Assembly (NCBI GenBank): GCA_023247575.1 | Contig: JAHFGE010000044.1 | Coordinates: forward strand, 1 to 10,889 | DNA length: 10,889 bases | Reading direction: 5' to 3' | Source: Candidatus Omnitrophota bacterium | GTDB taxonomy: Bacteria; Omnitrophota; Gorgyraeia; Zapsychrales; Fredricksoniimonadaceae | Shown: piece by piece, positions 1 to 5,877 of the stretch | How positions within the stretch are numbered: the stretch's first letter is position 1 | How the letters are laid out: the number at the start of each line of letters is the position of its first letter | Translations under genes and position numbers: made by a program | The notes under the pieces: generated by a model | Told to the model about the DNA's origin: nothing | What the model saw: only the letters and a program-made list of their open reading frames with translations | Databases searched by the model: none

Positions 1-10
1 GAATGCTTTT

Positions 11-88
11 ATCGGGAATCCAGACGAGAAATACCATTTACTGGACCCCCGATTAAAACATTCGGGGGTGACAATAAAATTTTGACCT
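11..88. repeat. Dispersed palindromic repeat, copy 1
   Basis: This non-coding segment shares several blocks with the reverse complement of the repeat inside nrdG at 3547-3696: ATCGGGAATC (11-20), CTGGACCCCCGAT (41-53), ACATTCGGGGGTGACA (58-73) and a final TGACCT. Its centre forms a perfect 8-bp stem, ACCCCCGA (45-52) with TCGGGGGT (62-69), around a 9-nt loop. It lacks the roughly 30-bp inner hairpins present in the nrdG copy, and it may continue to the left beyond the window. It could also end transcription of an upstream gene, but the T-rich stretch does not directly follow the stem. It contains no recognisable coding sequence. Confidence 0.7.
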
Positions 89-192
89 CGCCGATCCTCT
101 CAAAGAGCTAAACATTTACCTCCGCCATACCTGTGCGTAATAATACGTGTTTTCTACGTAGTTATGCTTATATACAGCCTATCTATCACTAT

Positions 193-216
193 TATAATAC
201 CACACTATATAGTAGG
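193..216 (+). promoter_or_regulatory. Possible promoter with NrdR-like box upstream of the nrdDG cluster
   Basis: A TATAAT hexamer lies at 193-198, about 60 bp before the first start codon, with no convincing -35 element. Directly after it, at 202-213, is ACACTATATAGT, whose left half matches the NrdR-box half-site ACACWATA. The palindrome core is two bases shorter than the known 16-bp consensus, and I see no clear second box. The position at the expected transcription start would suit a ribonucleotide reductase repressor, but this is weak. Confidence 0.25.
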
Positions 217-257
217 GTTTTTGGTTTAATAATCAATATCTGGTAGGGAAGGATGAA

Positions 258-1046
258 ATGACAAATTTTAAATATCTTTATGGTCCGGTTTATTCATGGC
301 GCTTAGGGCGCTCCCTGGGGGTCGATCCTTTATCAGCCGTTGAAAAAATCTGCAACATGAATTGCGTTTATTGCCAGTTAGGTAAAACCGACCAACTGAC
401 CAGTGAACGTAAAATATACATTCCTACCCAAGAGATCATCGATGAAATTCAGCAAATCCCTTTACATTTTGTCGATTACATTACTTTTTCTGGTCGGGGA
501 GAGCCCACCTTAGCGAAAAATTTGGGCGAGATGATTCACGGGATTAAAGCCTTGCGGCACGAACAAGCGGCGGTCATTACCAATTCTTCTTTAATGGCTT
601 TAGAACAGGTACGGGCGGATTTGATGGAAGCGGATTTTGTTCTGGCCAAACTCGATGTTTCCACACAACTTAACTTTAATCAAATCAATCGAGGAGAGAC
701 ACTTGATCTGAATGAAATCATTGGTGGCATCATGAGTTTTCGGGCCGATTTTAAAGGTAAATTAGCCCTGCAGGTGATGCTCATCGATGAGAATATTGAT
801 ACCATCCAGGACATAGCTTCGTTAGCCAAAAGCTTGCATCCTGATGAAGTGCAGCTCAACACTCCTTTAAGGCCGAACGGCTCCAAGCCGCTGGCACGTT
901 GGCAATTGGAAAAGGCTAAAGGATTTTTTAAAGATATGCGGGTGGTGACGGTTTTCGACGCGCCGCCAAAAAAATATACGCCGATGGATGAACCAGCTAC
1001 GTTGAGCCGGCACGGCAATTACCGTAAAAATCGTTCTTATATTTAA
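258..1046 (+). CDS. Radical SAM protein, COG0731 type
   Basis: A 262-residue radical SAM enzyme. The CX3CX2C cluster motif that binds the 4Fe-4S centre is Cys32, Cys36 and Cys39 (CNMNCVYC). The N-terminal YGPV-SWRLGRSLGVDP segment is the hallmark of the COG0731 group of Fe-S oxidoreductases, distantly related to TYW1, and SGRGEPTL (about residues 78-85) occupies the SAM-binding GGE-like position. The reaction is unknown. The start at 258 follows a GGGAAGGA ribosome site at 246-253; an overlapping ATG at 253 gives only two codons. The gene ends 15 bp before nrdD and probably shares its transcript, so a role connected with anaerobic metabolism is plausible but inferred. The family call is firm; the function is open. 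Confidence 0.88.
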   Translation: MTNFKYLYGPVYSWRLGRSLGVDPLSAVEKICNMNCVYCQLGKTDQLTSERKIYIPTQEIIDEIQQIPLHFVDYITFSGRGEPTLAKNLGEMIHGIKALRHEQAAVITNSSLMALEQVRADLMEADFVLAKLDVSTQLNFNQINRGETLDLNEIIGGIMSFRADFKGKLALQVMLIDENIDTIQDIASLAKSLHPDEVQLNTPLRPNGSKPLARWQLEKAKGFFKDMRVVTVFDAPPKKYTPMDEPATLSRHGNYRKNRSYI

Positions 1047-1061
1047 CAAAGGGGGAAGCAT

Positions 1062-3164
1062 ATGGCTGTTGCCTTATTCTCAAAGATCGTCAAACGTAAC
1101 GGTAAAGTCGAAGAGTTTAACCCTCAAAAAATTACCAGTGCCATTGCCAAGGCCGGAGAGGTTACCGGTGAGTTTGGCATGGAGATGGCGCAGAAATTGA
1201 CCGTGAGGGCTATTAATATTGCCCAGCAAATCTACACCGGTGATCCAACCGTTGAAAGTATTCAGGACATTGTTGAAGATGTTTTGCTTTCTTCCCCTTA
1301 TCGCAAAACAGCCAAGGCCTATATCCTTTACCGTCAGCAACACGCTGAAATGCGTGAAATTGCTTCAAAATTTAATACAGATTTGATGGACCAGTATCTT
1401 GACCAGCGCGATTGGCGGGTGAATGAAAATAGTAACATGGCCTATTCCCTGCAGGGACTTAATCATTATGTTTCTTCGGAGGTAAGCAAATTGTATTGGC
1501 TTAGCCGCATTTATCCTCCCGAGATCAAAGAAGCCCATCAAAAAGGTGATTTCCATATCCATGACTTGGGACTCTTAAGCGTTTATTGCGTGGGTTGGGA
1601 CCTACAGGATTTACTGACGGCGGGTTTTAAAGGTGTGTCTGGAAAAATGGAAAGTAAACCGCCCAAGCATTTGCGCAGCGCTTTAGGCCAGATTGTCAAT
1701 TTCTTTTACACCCTGCAAGGGGAAGCGGCCGGGGCCCAGGCCTTTTCGAATTTCGACACCCTTTTGGCTCCCTTTATTCGTTTCGACAAATTAAGTTACG
1801 AAGAAGTCAGGCAAGCTTTGCAGGAATTTGTTTTTAACGTGAATGTGCCGACCCGGGTAGGTTTCCAGACGCCATTCACTAATATCACCATGGATTTGAC
1901 GATACCTTCCTATTTTGCCAACCAAGGCGTTGTCATTGGTGGACAAGTGCAAAGCCAAGTTTATGGGGATTTCCAAAAGGAATTGGATACCTTTAATAAA
2001 GCTTTTTTGGAGGTTATGTTGGCGGGCGATGCCAAGGGCAGGGTTTTCACATTTCCAATTCCCACTTACAACATGACCAAGGATTTTAATTGGGATAATC
2101 CGAACCTGGAACTGCTTTGGAAAATGACAGGTAAATATGGAATTCCTTACTTTTCTAATTTTATCAATTCCGACATGAACCCCGAGGATGCCCGCAGCAT
2201 GTGTTGCCGGTTGCGTTTGGACAACCGTGAATTACGAAGCCGTGGCGGCGGATTGTTCGGTGCTTCGCCTTTGACCGGATCGATTGGGGTTGTAACGATT
2301 AATCTGCCCCGCATTGGTTATCTATCCAAGGATGAACAGGAATTTTTCGCTCGGCTGGAAGCTAAAATGAATTTGGCCAAGGAAAGTTTGGAAATTAAAC
2401 GCAAAATTCTGGAGAAATTCACCGCTGATGATCTCTATCCTTATATTAAGTTTTACCTGCGTAACATCAAAGAACGTTTTGATCAATATTGGAAGAATCA
2501 TTTCTCCACCATAGGCCTTTTGGGAATGAATGAGGCCTGTGTTAACTTAATTGGCGAAAATATTGCCTCGGCCAAGGGGAAAGAATTTGCCGTACGCATA
2601 CTCAAGTTCATGCGTGATCAATTACTGAAATTTCAGCAGGAAACCGGCAATATTTACAACCTTGAAGCCACACCGGCAGAAGGGACTACTTACAGTTTAG
2701 CCCAGCTGGATAAGGCCATGTTTTCTGACATTGTGTGCGCCAATGAAGAAGAATACAAAGAAGGCCATGAACCGTTTTATTCCAATTCTACGCATTTGCC
2801 TGTTTATCACACCAAGGATATTTTTGAGGCCCTGGATCATCAAGATGATTTGCAGACACTTTACACTGGTGGGACGGTCTTACATGGATTCATCGGGGAG
2901 AGCATCACTAACACTGAAGGGTTAAAAAATCTGGTCCACACGATATGTTCACAATACCGTCTGCCGTATTTTACCATCACACCTACGTTTAGTATCTGCC
3001 CCGGCTGCGGTTATTTGGTAGGGGAACAGCACATCTGTGATCGCTGTGGCAGTGAATGTGAAGTTTACTCCCGGGTGGTGGGATATTTGCGGCCGGTCAA
3101 GCAGTGGAATAAGGGTAAAAAGGAGGAGTTTCGCGAACGCAAAACCTACCATGTATGCGTATAG
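1062..3164 (+). CDS. nrdD: Anaerobic (class III) ribonucleoside-triphosphate reductase
   Basis: A 700-residue NrdD that makes deoxyribonucleotides from ribonucleoside triphosphates by glycyl radical chemistry without oxygen. Residues about 4-95 form an ATP-cone allosteric domain (KRNGKVEEFNPQKI...). The catalytic barrel includes a Cys pair, Cys381-Cys382 (MCCRLRLDNRE), one of which would be the thiyl cysteine. Near the C-terminus a zinc site is formed by Cys646, Cys649, Cys659 and Cys662, followed by the radical glycine Gly674 in RVVGYLRPVKQWN. The protein ends 26 residues after that glycine, as usual. A GGGGGAAG ribosome site precedes the ATG at 1062. The 3' end overlaps nrdG by 10 nt, suggesting translational coupling. 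All key residues are present. Confidence 0.97.
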   Translation: MAVALFSKIVKRNGKVEEFNPQKITSAIAKAGEVTGEFGMEMAQKLTVRAINIAQQIYTGDPTVESIQDIVEDVLLSSPYRKTAKAYILYRQQHAEMREIASKFNTDLMDQYLDQRDWRVNENSNMAYSLQGLNHYVSSEVSKLYWLSRIYPPEIKEAHQKGDFHIHDLGLLSVYCVGWDLQDLLTAGFKGVSGKMESKPPKHLRSALGQIVNFFYTLQGEAAGAQAFSNFDTLLAPFIRFDKLSYEEVRQALQEFVFNVNVPTRVGFQTPFTNITMDLTIPSYFANQGVVIGGQVQSQVYGDFQKELDTFNKAFLEVMLAGDAKGRVFTFPIPTYNMTKDFNWDNPNLELLWKMTGKYGIPYFSNFINSDMNPEDARSMCCRLRLDNRELRSRGGGLFGASPLTGSIGVVTINLPRIGYLSKDEQEFFARLEAKMNLAKESLEIKRKILEKFTADDLYPYIKFYLRNIKERFDQYWKNHFSTIGLLGMNEACVNLIGENIASAKGKEFAVRILKFMRDQLLKFQQETGNIYNLEATPAEGTTYSLAQLDKAMFSDIVCANEEEYKEGHEPFYSNSTHLPVYHTKDIFEALDHQDDLQTLYTGGTVLHGFIGESITNTEGLKNLVHTICSQYRLPYFTITPTFSICPGCGYLVGEQHICDRCGSECEVYSRVVGYLRPVKQWNKGKKEEFRERKTYHVCV

Positions 3165-3967
3165 GTGGTTTTCAAAAGCTGACTCTGGTCGACTTCCCGG
3201 GCAAGGTCGCAGCGACAGTTTTCACCCAAGGGTGTAATTTTCGCTGCGGCTATTGCCATAACCCGGAATTGGTTTGTCCGGAAAGTTTTGGGCCCCTTAT
3301 ACCAGTACAGGAGGTGCTGGCTGAACTTAAAACTCGACGAGGGAAACTGCAAGGGGTGGTGATTACCGGTGGCGAGCCAACTTTGCAGAAGGGGTTGGTT
3401 GATTTTATTGTCCAGGTTAAAGAGCTTGGGCTTGCTGTTAAATTGGATACCAACGGCAGCCATCCGGAAGTTTTGGCGCATCTTATTAATTTACGAATAA
3501 TCGATTATATTGCGATAGATATTAAAACATCCATCGAGAAATATAGGTCATTCTTTATGTCACCCCCGAATGTCCCGCCTACGGACGGGATCCCGCCAAA
3601 GGCGGTGACTTCTATCGGGGGTCCAGACTCTCAAGAACTAGATTCCCGATTACCCCCACGCTTTCTTGCGAAAGCAAGAGTGGGGGCGGGAATGACAAAT
3701 ATAGGTTCTAAGATTCAAGAAAGCATTGCTTTAATTATCCACAGCGGTTTACCCCACCAATTCCGTACCACCGTTGTTAAAATTTTGTGCTCGCCCGAAG
3801 ATTTTTTTGATATCCGCAACGCCATTCAGGGAACCAACCACTACGTCTTACAGGCCTTTACCATAGCCCCGAAAATGGTCGATCCTTCCTTTGGTAGGCA
3901 AGATCAATACACCCTTAAAGAATTCGAATCATTAAAAGATCAATTTGAAATTTTTAAAAAGATGTGA
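3155..3967 (+). CDS. nrdG: Anaerobic ribonucleotide reductase activase (radical SAM), carrying an in-frame repeat insertion
   Basis: A 270-residue activating enzyme that uses SAM and a 4Fe-4S cluster to make the glycyl radical on NrdD. The cluster motif is Cys27, Cys31 and Cys34 (CNFRCGYC); a GGEPTLQ motif and the DIK segment near residue 122 follow. Residues about 132-181 come from a palindromic repeat (3547-3696) and are rich in Pro, Gly and Arg, unlike any NrdG. After them the family sequence resumes in the same frame (KIQESIALIIHSG, then RTTVV and HYVLQAF). Without the insert the protein would be about 220 residues, a usual length for this family. The insert lies in the loop after the DIK strand, away from the cluster motif, so the enzyme may still work. 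The stop codon lies inside a regulatory palindrome. Confidence 0.92.
   Translation: MRIGGFQKLTLVDFPGKVAATVFTQGCNFRCGYCHNPELVCPESFGPLIPVQEVLAELKTRRGKLQGVVITGGEPTLQKGLVDFIVQVKELGLAVKLDTNGSHPEVLAHLINLRIIDYIAIDIKTSIEKYRSFFMSPPNVPPTDGIPPKAVTSIGGPDSQELDSRLPPRFLAKARVGAGMTNIGSKIQESIALIIHSGLPHQFRTTVVKILCSPEDFFDIRNAIQGTNHYVLQAFTIAPKMVDPSFGRQDQYTLKEFESLKDQFEIFKKM
3547..3696. repeat. Composite palindromic repeat inserted in frame in nrdG (copy 2)
   Basis: A 150-bp element (exactly 50 codons) bounded by the inverted repeat GTCATTC (3547-3553) and GAATGAC (3690-3696). It contains two palindromic modules. The first has stem ACCCCCGA (3562-3569) with TCGGGGGT (3615-3622), enclosing a small hairpin CCGCC-AAA-GGCGG. 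The second has CCCCCAC (3653-3659) with GTGGGGG (3680-3686), enclosing GCTTTC-TTGC-GAAAGC (3660-3675). A 10-bp direct repeat, AAATATAGGT, flanks or overlaps the ends (3539-3548 and 3697-3706) and may be a target duplication. Its reverse complement shares blocks with copy 1 at 11-88. It encodes no transposase, so it would be a MITE- or REP-like non-autonomous element. Confidence 0.85.
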
Positions 3968-3978
3968 CCTATGTCACA
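3963..3978. promoter_or_regulatory. CRP/FNR-family operator palindrome
   Basis: TGTGACCTATGTCACA is a perfect palindrome with 6-bp arms and a 4-nt centre. It fits the CRP consensus TGTGA-N6-TCACA exactly. It overlaps the nrdG stop codon (3965-3967) and its centre lies about 30 bp before a TATAAT box, the spacing of a class II activator site near -40. Because FNR, HcpR, CooA and related proteins bind similar sites, the regulator cannot be named. The likely target is the hemA-cytochrome operon. Confidence 0.6.
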
Positions 3979-3997
3979 GACATCTAGTACAATAGTT

Positions 3998-4003
3998 TAT
4001 AAT
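3998..4003 (+). promoter_or_regulatory. Predicted -10 box of the hemA-cytochrome operon
   Basis: A perfect TATAAT. The sequence 17 bp upstream (CACAGA) is no -35 match and lies at the end of the CRP/FNR-like palindrome, which is the expected arrangement for an activator-dependent promoter. Transcription would start near 4010-4012 and leave a leader of about 80 nt before hemA. Confidence 0.45.
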
Positions 4004-4036
4004 ATATGATATTGTTAGATGTAATGATTTGATTCG

Positions 4037-4058
4037 ATCCCGCCTTTGTTGGTGGGGT
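4037..4058 (+). other. Hairpin in the hemA leader
   Basis: The arms 4037-4044 (ATCCCGCC) and 4051-4058 (GGTGGGGT) can pair over 8 positions, two of them G-U, around a 6-nt loop, and are followed by only a short TTC. This may be a weak terminator or attenuator, or a relic of the palindromic repeat: GATCCCGCC here is also present at 3589-3597 in the nrdG copy, followed in both by a similar complementary arm. Confidence 0.4.
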
Positions 4059-4093
4059 TTCTATGAGTAGGTTGAGTAATTAAGGGCATATTT

Positions 4094-5149
4094 ATGAATA
4101 TTTTAGCGGTGGGGATTAACCATAAAACGTCTGCCATAGGAATCCGAGAGAAATTTTTTTTACAGCCAACCGAACGCGAACTTTTACTTAGCGAACTCAA
4201 AAATGATCCTCGCGTTATGGAAGTTTTTGTTGTATCCACCTGTAATCGCACCGAAATATATGCCAACCTTATTGGTCCTACGCCACAAGTACTCATCGAA
4301 GCTATTTTCAAAGTTAAAGACATTATTCCTAGCCAAGACTTGCAAGAACATTTCTACACATTTTCCGGTCAGGAAGCGATTAGGCATCTGTTACATGTCA
4401 CCACTGGGCTGGATTCTTTAATTATTGGAGAAAAACAAATTTTGGGCCAAGTCAGGGAAGCTTTGGAGTTTTCCTCTGGCCGCGGCATGATGAGCCGTAC
4501 ATTTAATATTTTAGCCAATTTGGTTTTACAGACCGGTAAGAAAGTGCGTCGGGAAACTCAAATTGATTTTGGCGGTTCTTCGATTAGTTGGGCCTCGGTG
4601 ATGATGGCGCAGAAGATTTTTGGTTCATTGCAGGACAAGACAGTCTTGATTTTGGGTTCTGGGAAAATGGGGCGCCTGGCAGTGCAACAGCTGGAGAATA
4701 AAGGTGTCAAAAAGATTTACATTATGAATAGAACTACAGAAAAAGCAGAGGAATTGGCCAAAGCAAGCGGCGGTGAAGCTGTTTCCTTTTGGGACATGAA
4801 AGAGATTTTGCCTAAAGTCGATGTTTGTATCTGCTCGGCCGGTTGCATTCATTATCTGATTGATAAGGATTCGGTCGCAAAAGTCATGGATATAAGAAGA
4901 GGAAAGAAGTTGGTTTGTATTGATATTTCTGTGCCACGCAACATTGATCCGCAAGTGGCCAAAGTTCCAAATGTCCTTTTAGTTACGGTGGATGATTTAG
5001 ATAAGGTCGTGCAGAATAACATTCAAAAGCGATCAGGATGTGTCCAAGCAGTAGAGAAAATCATCATAGACAAGGTAAAAGAATTTTACGCAGCAATAGC
5101 TAAAACTCGTTTTATAGAAAAGAAAAATACACAAAAGGTATCATTTTAA
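4094..5149 (+). CDS. hemA: Glutamyl-tRNA reductase, short form lacking most of the dimerisation domain
   Basis: A 351-residue GluTR that reduces glutamyl-tRNA to glutamate-1-semialdehyde, the first committed step of C5-pathway heme synthesis. The N-terminus NILAVGINHKTSAIGIRE is standard. The catalytic nucleophile is Cys50 in STCNRTEIY; GLDSLIIGEKQILGQVREAL follows. The NADPH-binding loop is GSGKMG at residues 188-193. Typical enzymes have about 420 residues. This one stops shortly after the VDDLDKVV region and the beginning of the spinal helix, so about 70 C-terminal residues are absent. No continuation is visible in other frames before the next gene, so it looks natural, not frameshifted. 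The AAGGG ribosome site lies at 4082-4086. Its place at the head of a cytochrome operon suggests heme supply for those proteins. Confidence 0.95.
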   Translation: MNILAVGINHKTSAIGIREKFFLQPTERELLLSELKNDPRVMEVFVVSTCNRTEIYANLIGPTPQVLIEAIFKVKDIIPSQDLQEHFYTFSGQEAIRHLLHVTTGLDSLIIGEKQILGQVREALEFSSGRGMMSRTFNILANLVLQTGKKVRRETQIDFGGSSISWASVMMAQKIFGSLQDKTVLILGSGKMGRLAVQQLENKGVKKIYIMNRTTEKAEELAKASGGEAVSFWDMKEILPKVDVCICSAGCIHYLIDKDSVAKVMDIRRGKKLVCIDISVPRNIDPQVAKVPNVLLVTVDDLDKVVQNNIQKRSGCVQAVEKIIIDKVKEFYAAIAKTRFIEKKNTQKVSF

Positions 5150-5168
5150 TCTACTACGGGGAGAAGAA

Positions 5169-5486
5169 ATGAAAACAGTTCATCGTTGGTTCAACAAAGC
5201 AGTGGCTTTTGGCATCGTATTAGGATTTGTGTGCTGGGTAAGCCCTGCCCATGCAACTATTGGTATAGAAAAGGCTTATAAAAAAGTGTTTGAAGGGGCC
5301 AAAGTACAATGTATGGATTGCCATACGGATAAGCTGCCAAAGAAAGAAGAAGGTCAGCATGAAAACAATGCTTATGGTAAAGAGTTATTGAAAGAAGCCG
5401 CCAAAGACAAAGTCACAGAGGATGTTATTAAAAAGGTTGGTAGCATCGAAGATTTTGCCAAAAAAGCTGCAGAACAGGAAAAGTAA
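5169..5486 (+). CDS. Small periplasmic monoheme c-type cytochrome (paralog 1)
   Basis: A 105-residue exported protein with a signal peptide (basic start MKTVHR, hydrophobic core, cleavage probably after SPAHA near residue 29). One heme site, CMDCH, lies at Cys48-Cys51-His52. No methionine follows the heme motif; instead His64 in GQHENNAYGK is conserved in the neighbouring paralog at the same distance (12 residues), so a bis-His, low-potential heme is possible. The segment PKKEEGQHENNAYGK recalls small cytochromes with a NDYGK-type motif. The C-terminus is Lys/Glu-rich and probably helical. It starts 19 bp after hemA with ribosome site GGGGAGAAG. It is a likely soluble carrier between inner-membrane and outer-membrane cytochromes; this role is inferred from context. 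Confidence 0.88.
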   Translation: MKTVHRWFNKAVAFGIVLGFVCWVSPAHATIGIEKAYKKVFEGAKVQCMDCHTDKLPKKEEGQHENNAYGKELLKEAAKDKVTEDVIKKVGSIEDFAKKAAEQEK

Positions 5487-5498
5487 ACGGGAGAATTT

Positions 5499-5846
5499 AT
5501 GAAAAATGTAAATTTAAAATTTTTAGTTTTAATAGTGGCATCAATGTTTGTATTGAGTAACGTGGCCCAGGCTAATTTTAATATGATTAAGGCCTACAAA
5601 GATGCTTTTCCGGATACTCATCCAAAATGTATTAACTGCCACGTCGACGAAAAGCCTAAAAAAGAAGATGGCCAGCATGAGAACAATGACTATGGTAAGG
5701 CGGCTCAAGCGGCTGTAGAAGCGGATACGGCAACAGCTAAAGCGGCTACAGAATCTAAAATATCACCTGACGATTTAAAGTTGCTTTCAGATAAATTTTC
5801 CAAACTCGGTAGCATTGAAGATTTTAAGAAGACTGCTGGAAAATAA
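5499..5846 (+). CDS. Small periplasmic monoheme c-type cytochrome (paralog 2)
   Basis: A 115-residue exported protein with a signal peptide ending probably after NVAQA (about residue 25). One heme site, CINCH, lies at Cys44-Cys47-His48. It is a tandem duplicate of the preceding gene: KAYK before the heme, PKKE(D)GQHENN-YGK after it, and GSIEDF-KK-A at the C-terminus are shared. The conserved His60 is a candidate second axial ligand, since no Met follows the heme motif. It differs by an Ala/Thr-rich stretch (about residues 68-86) that lengthens the linker before the C-terminal helix. It starts 12 bp after its paralog with ribosome site GGGAGAA. Function is inferred as a periplasmic electron carrier. 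Confidence 0.88.
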   Translation: MKNVNLKFLVLIVASMFVLSNVAQANFNMIKAYKDAFPDTHPKCINCHVDEKPKKEDGQHENNDYGKAAQAAVEADTATAKAATESKISPDDLKLLSDKFSKLGSIEDFKKTAGK

Positions 5847-5877
5847 AAAAGCAGGGGCCGTTCTATAAGGGGGGCTT

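Noticed and set aside
136..160. Small palindrome CGTA-ATAA-TACG and TACGT repeats 11 bp apart as a regulator site
   Set aside because: The arms are only 4-5 bp long in AT-rich intergenic DNA and match no known operator.
3146..3481. 111-residue minus-strand frame opposite nrdG
   Set aside because: It is antisense to conserved radical SAM coding sequence, with no recognisable domain.
3547..3696. CRISPR or transposase-bearing insertion sequence
   Set aside because: There is no regular repeat-spacer pattern and the element is too short for a transposase; it is a palindromic non-autonomous repeat.
3155..3967. nrdG as a pseudogene broken by the repeat
   Set aside because: The frame is open throughout and conserved family sequence continues in the same frame after the insert; nothing shows loss of function.
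4063..4083. Leader peptide MSRLSN before hemA
   Set aside because: A GGTGGGG stretch precedes the ATG, but seven codons with no regulatory codon pattern are easily due to chance.
5090..5168. Frameshift explaining the short hemA
   Set aside because: No conserved GluTR C-terminal sequence appears in other frames, and only 19 bp separate the stop from the next gene.
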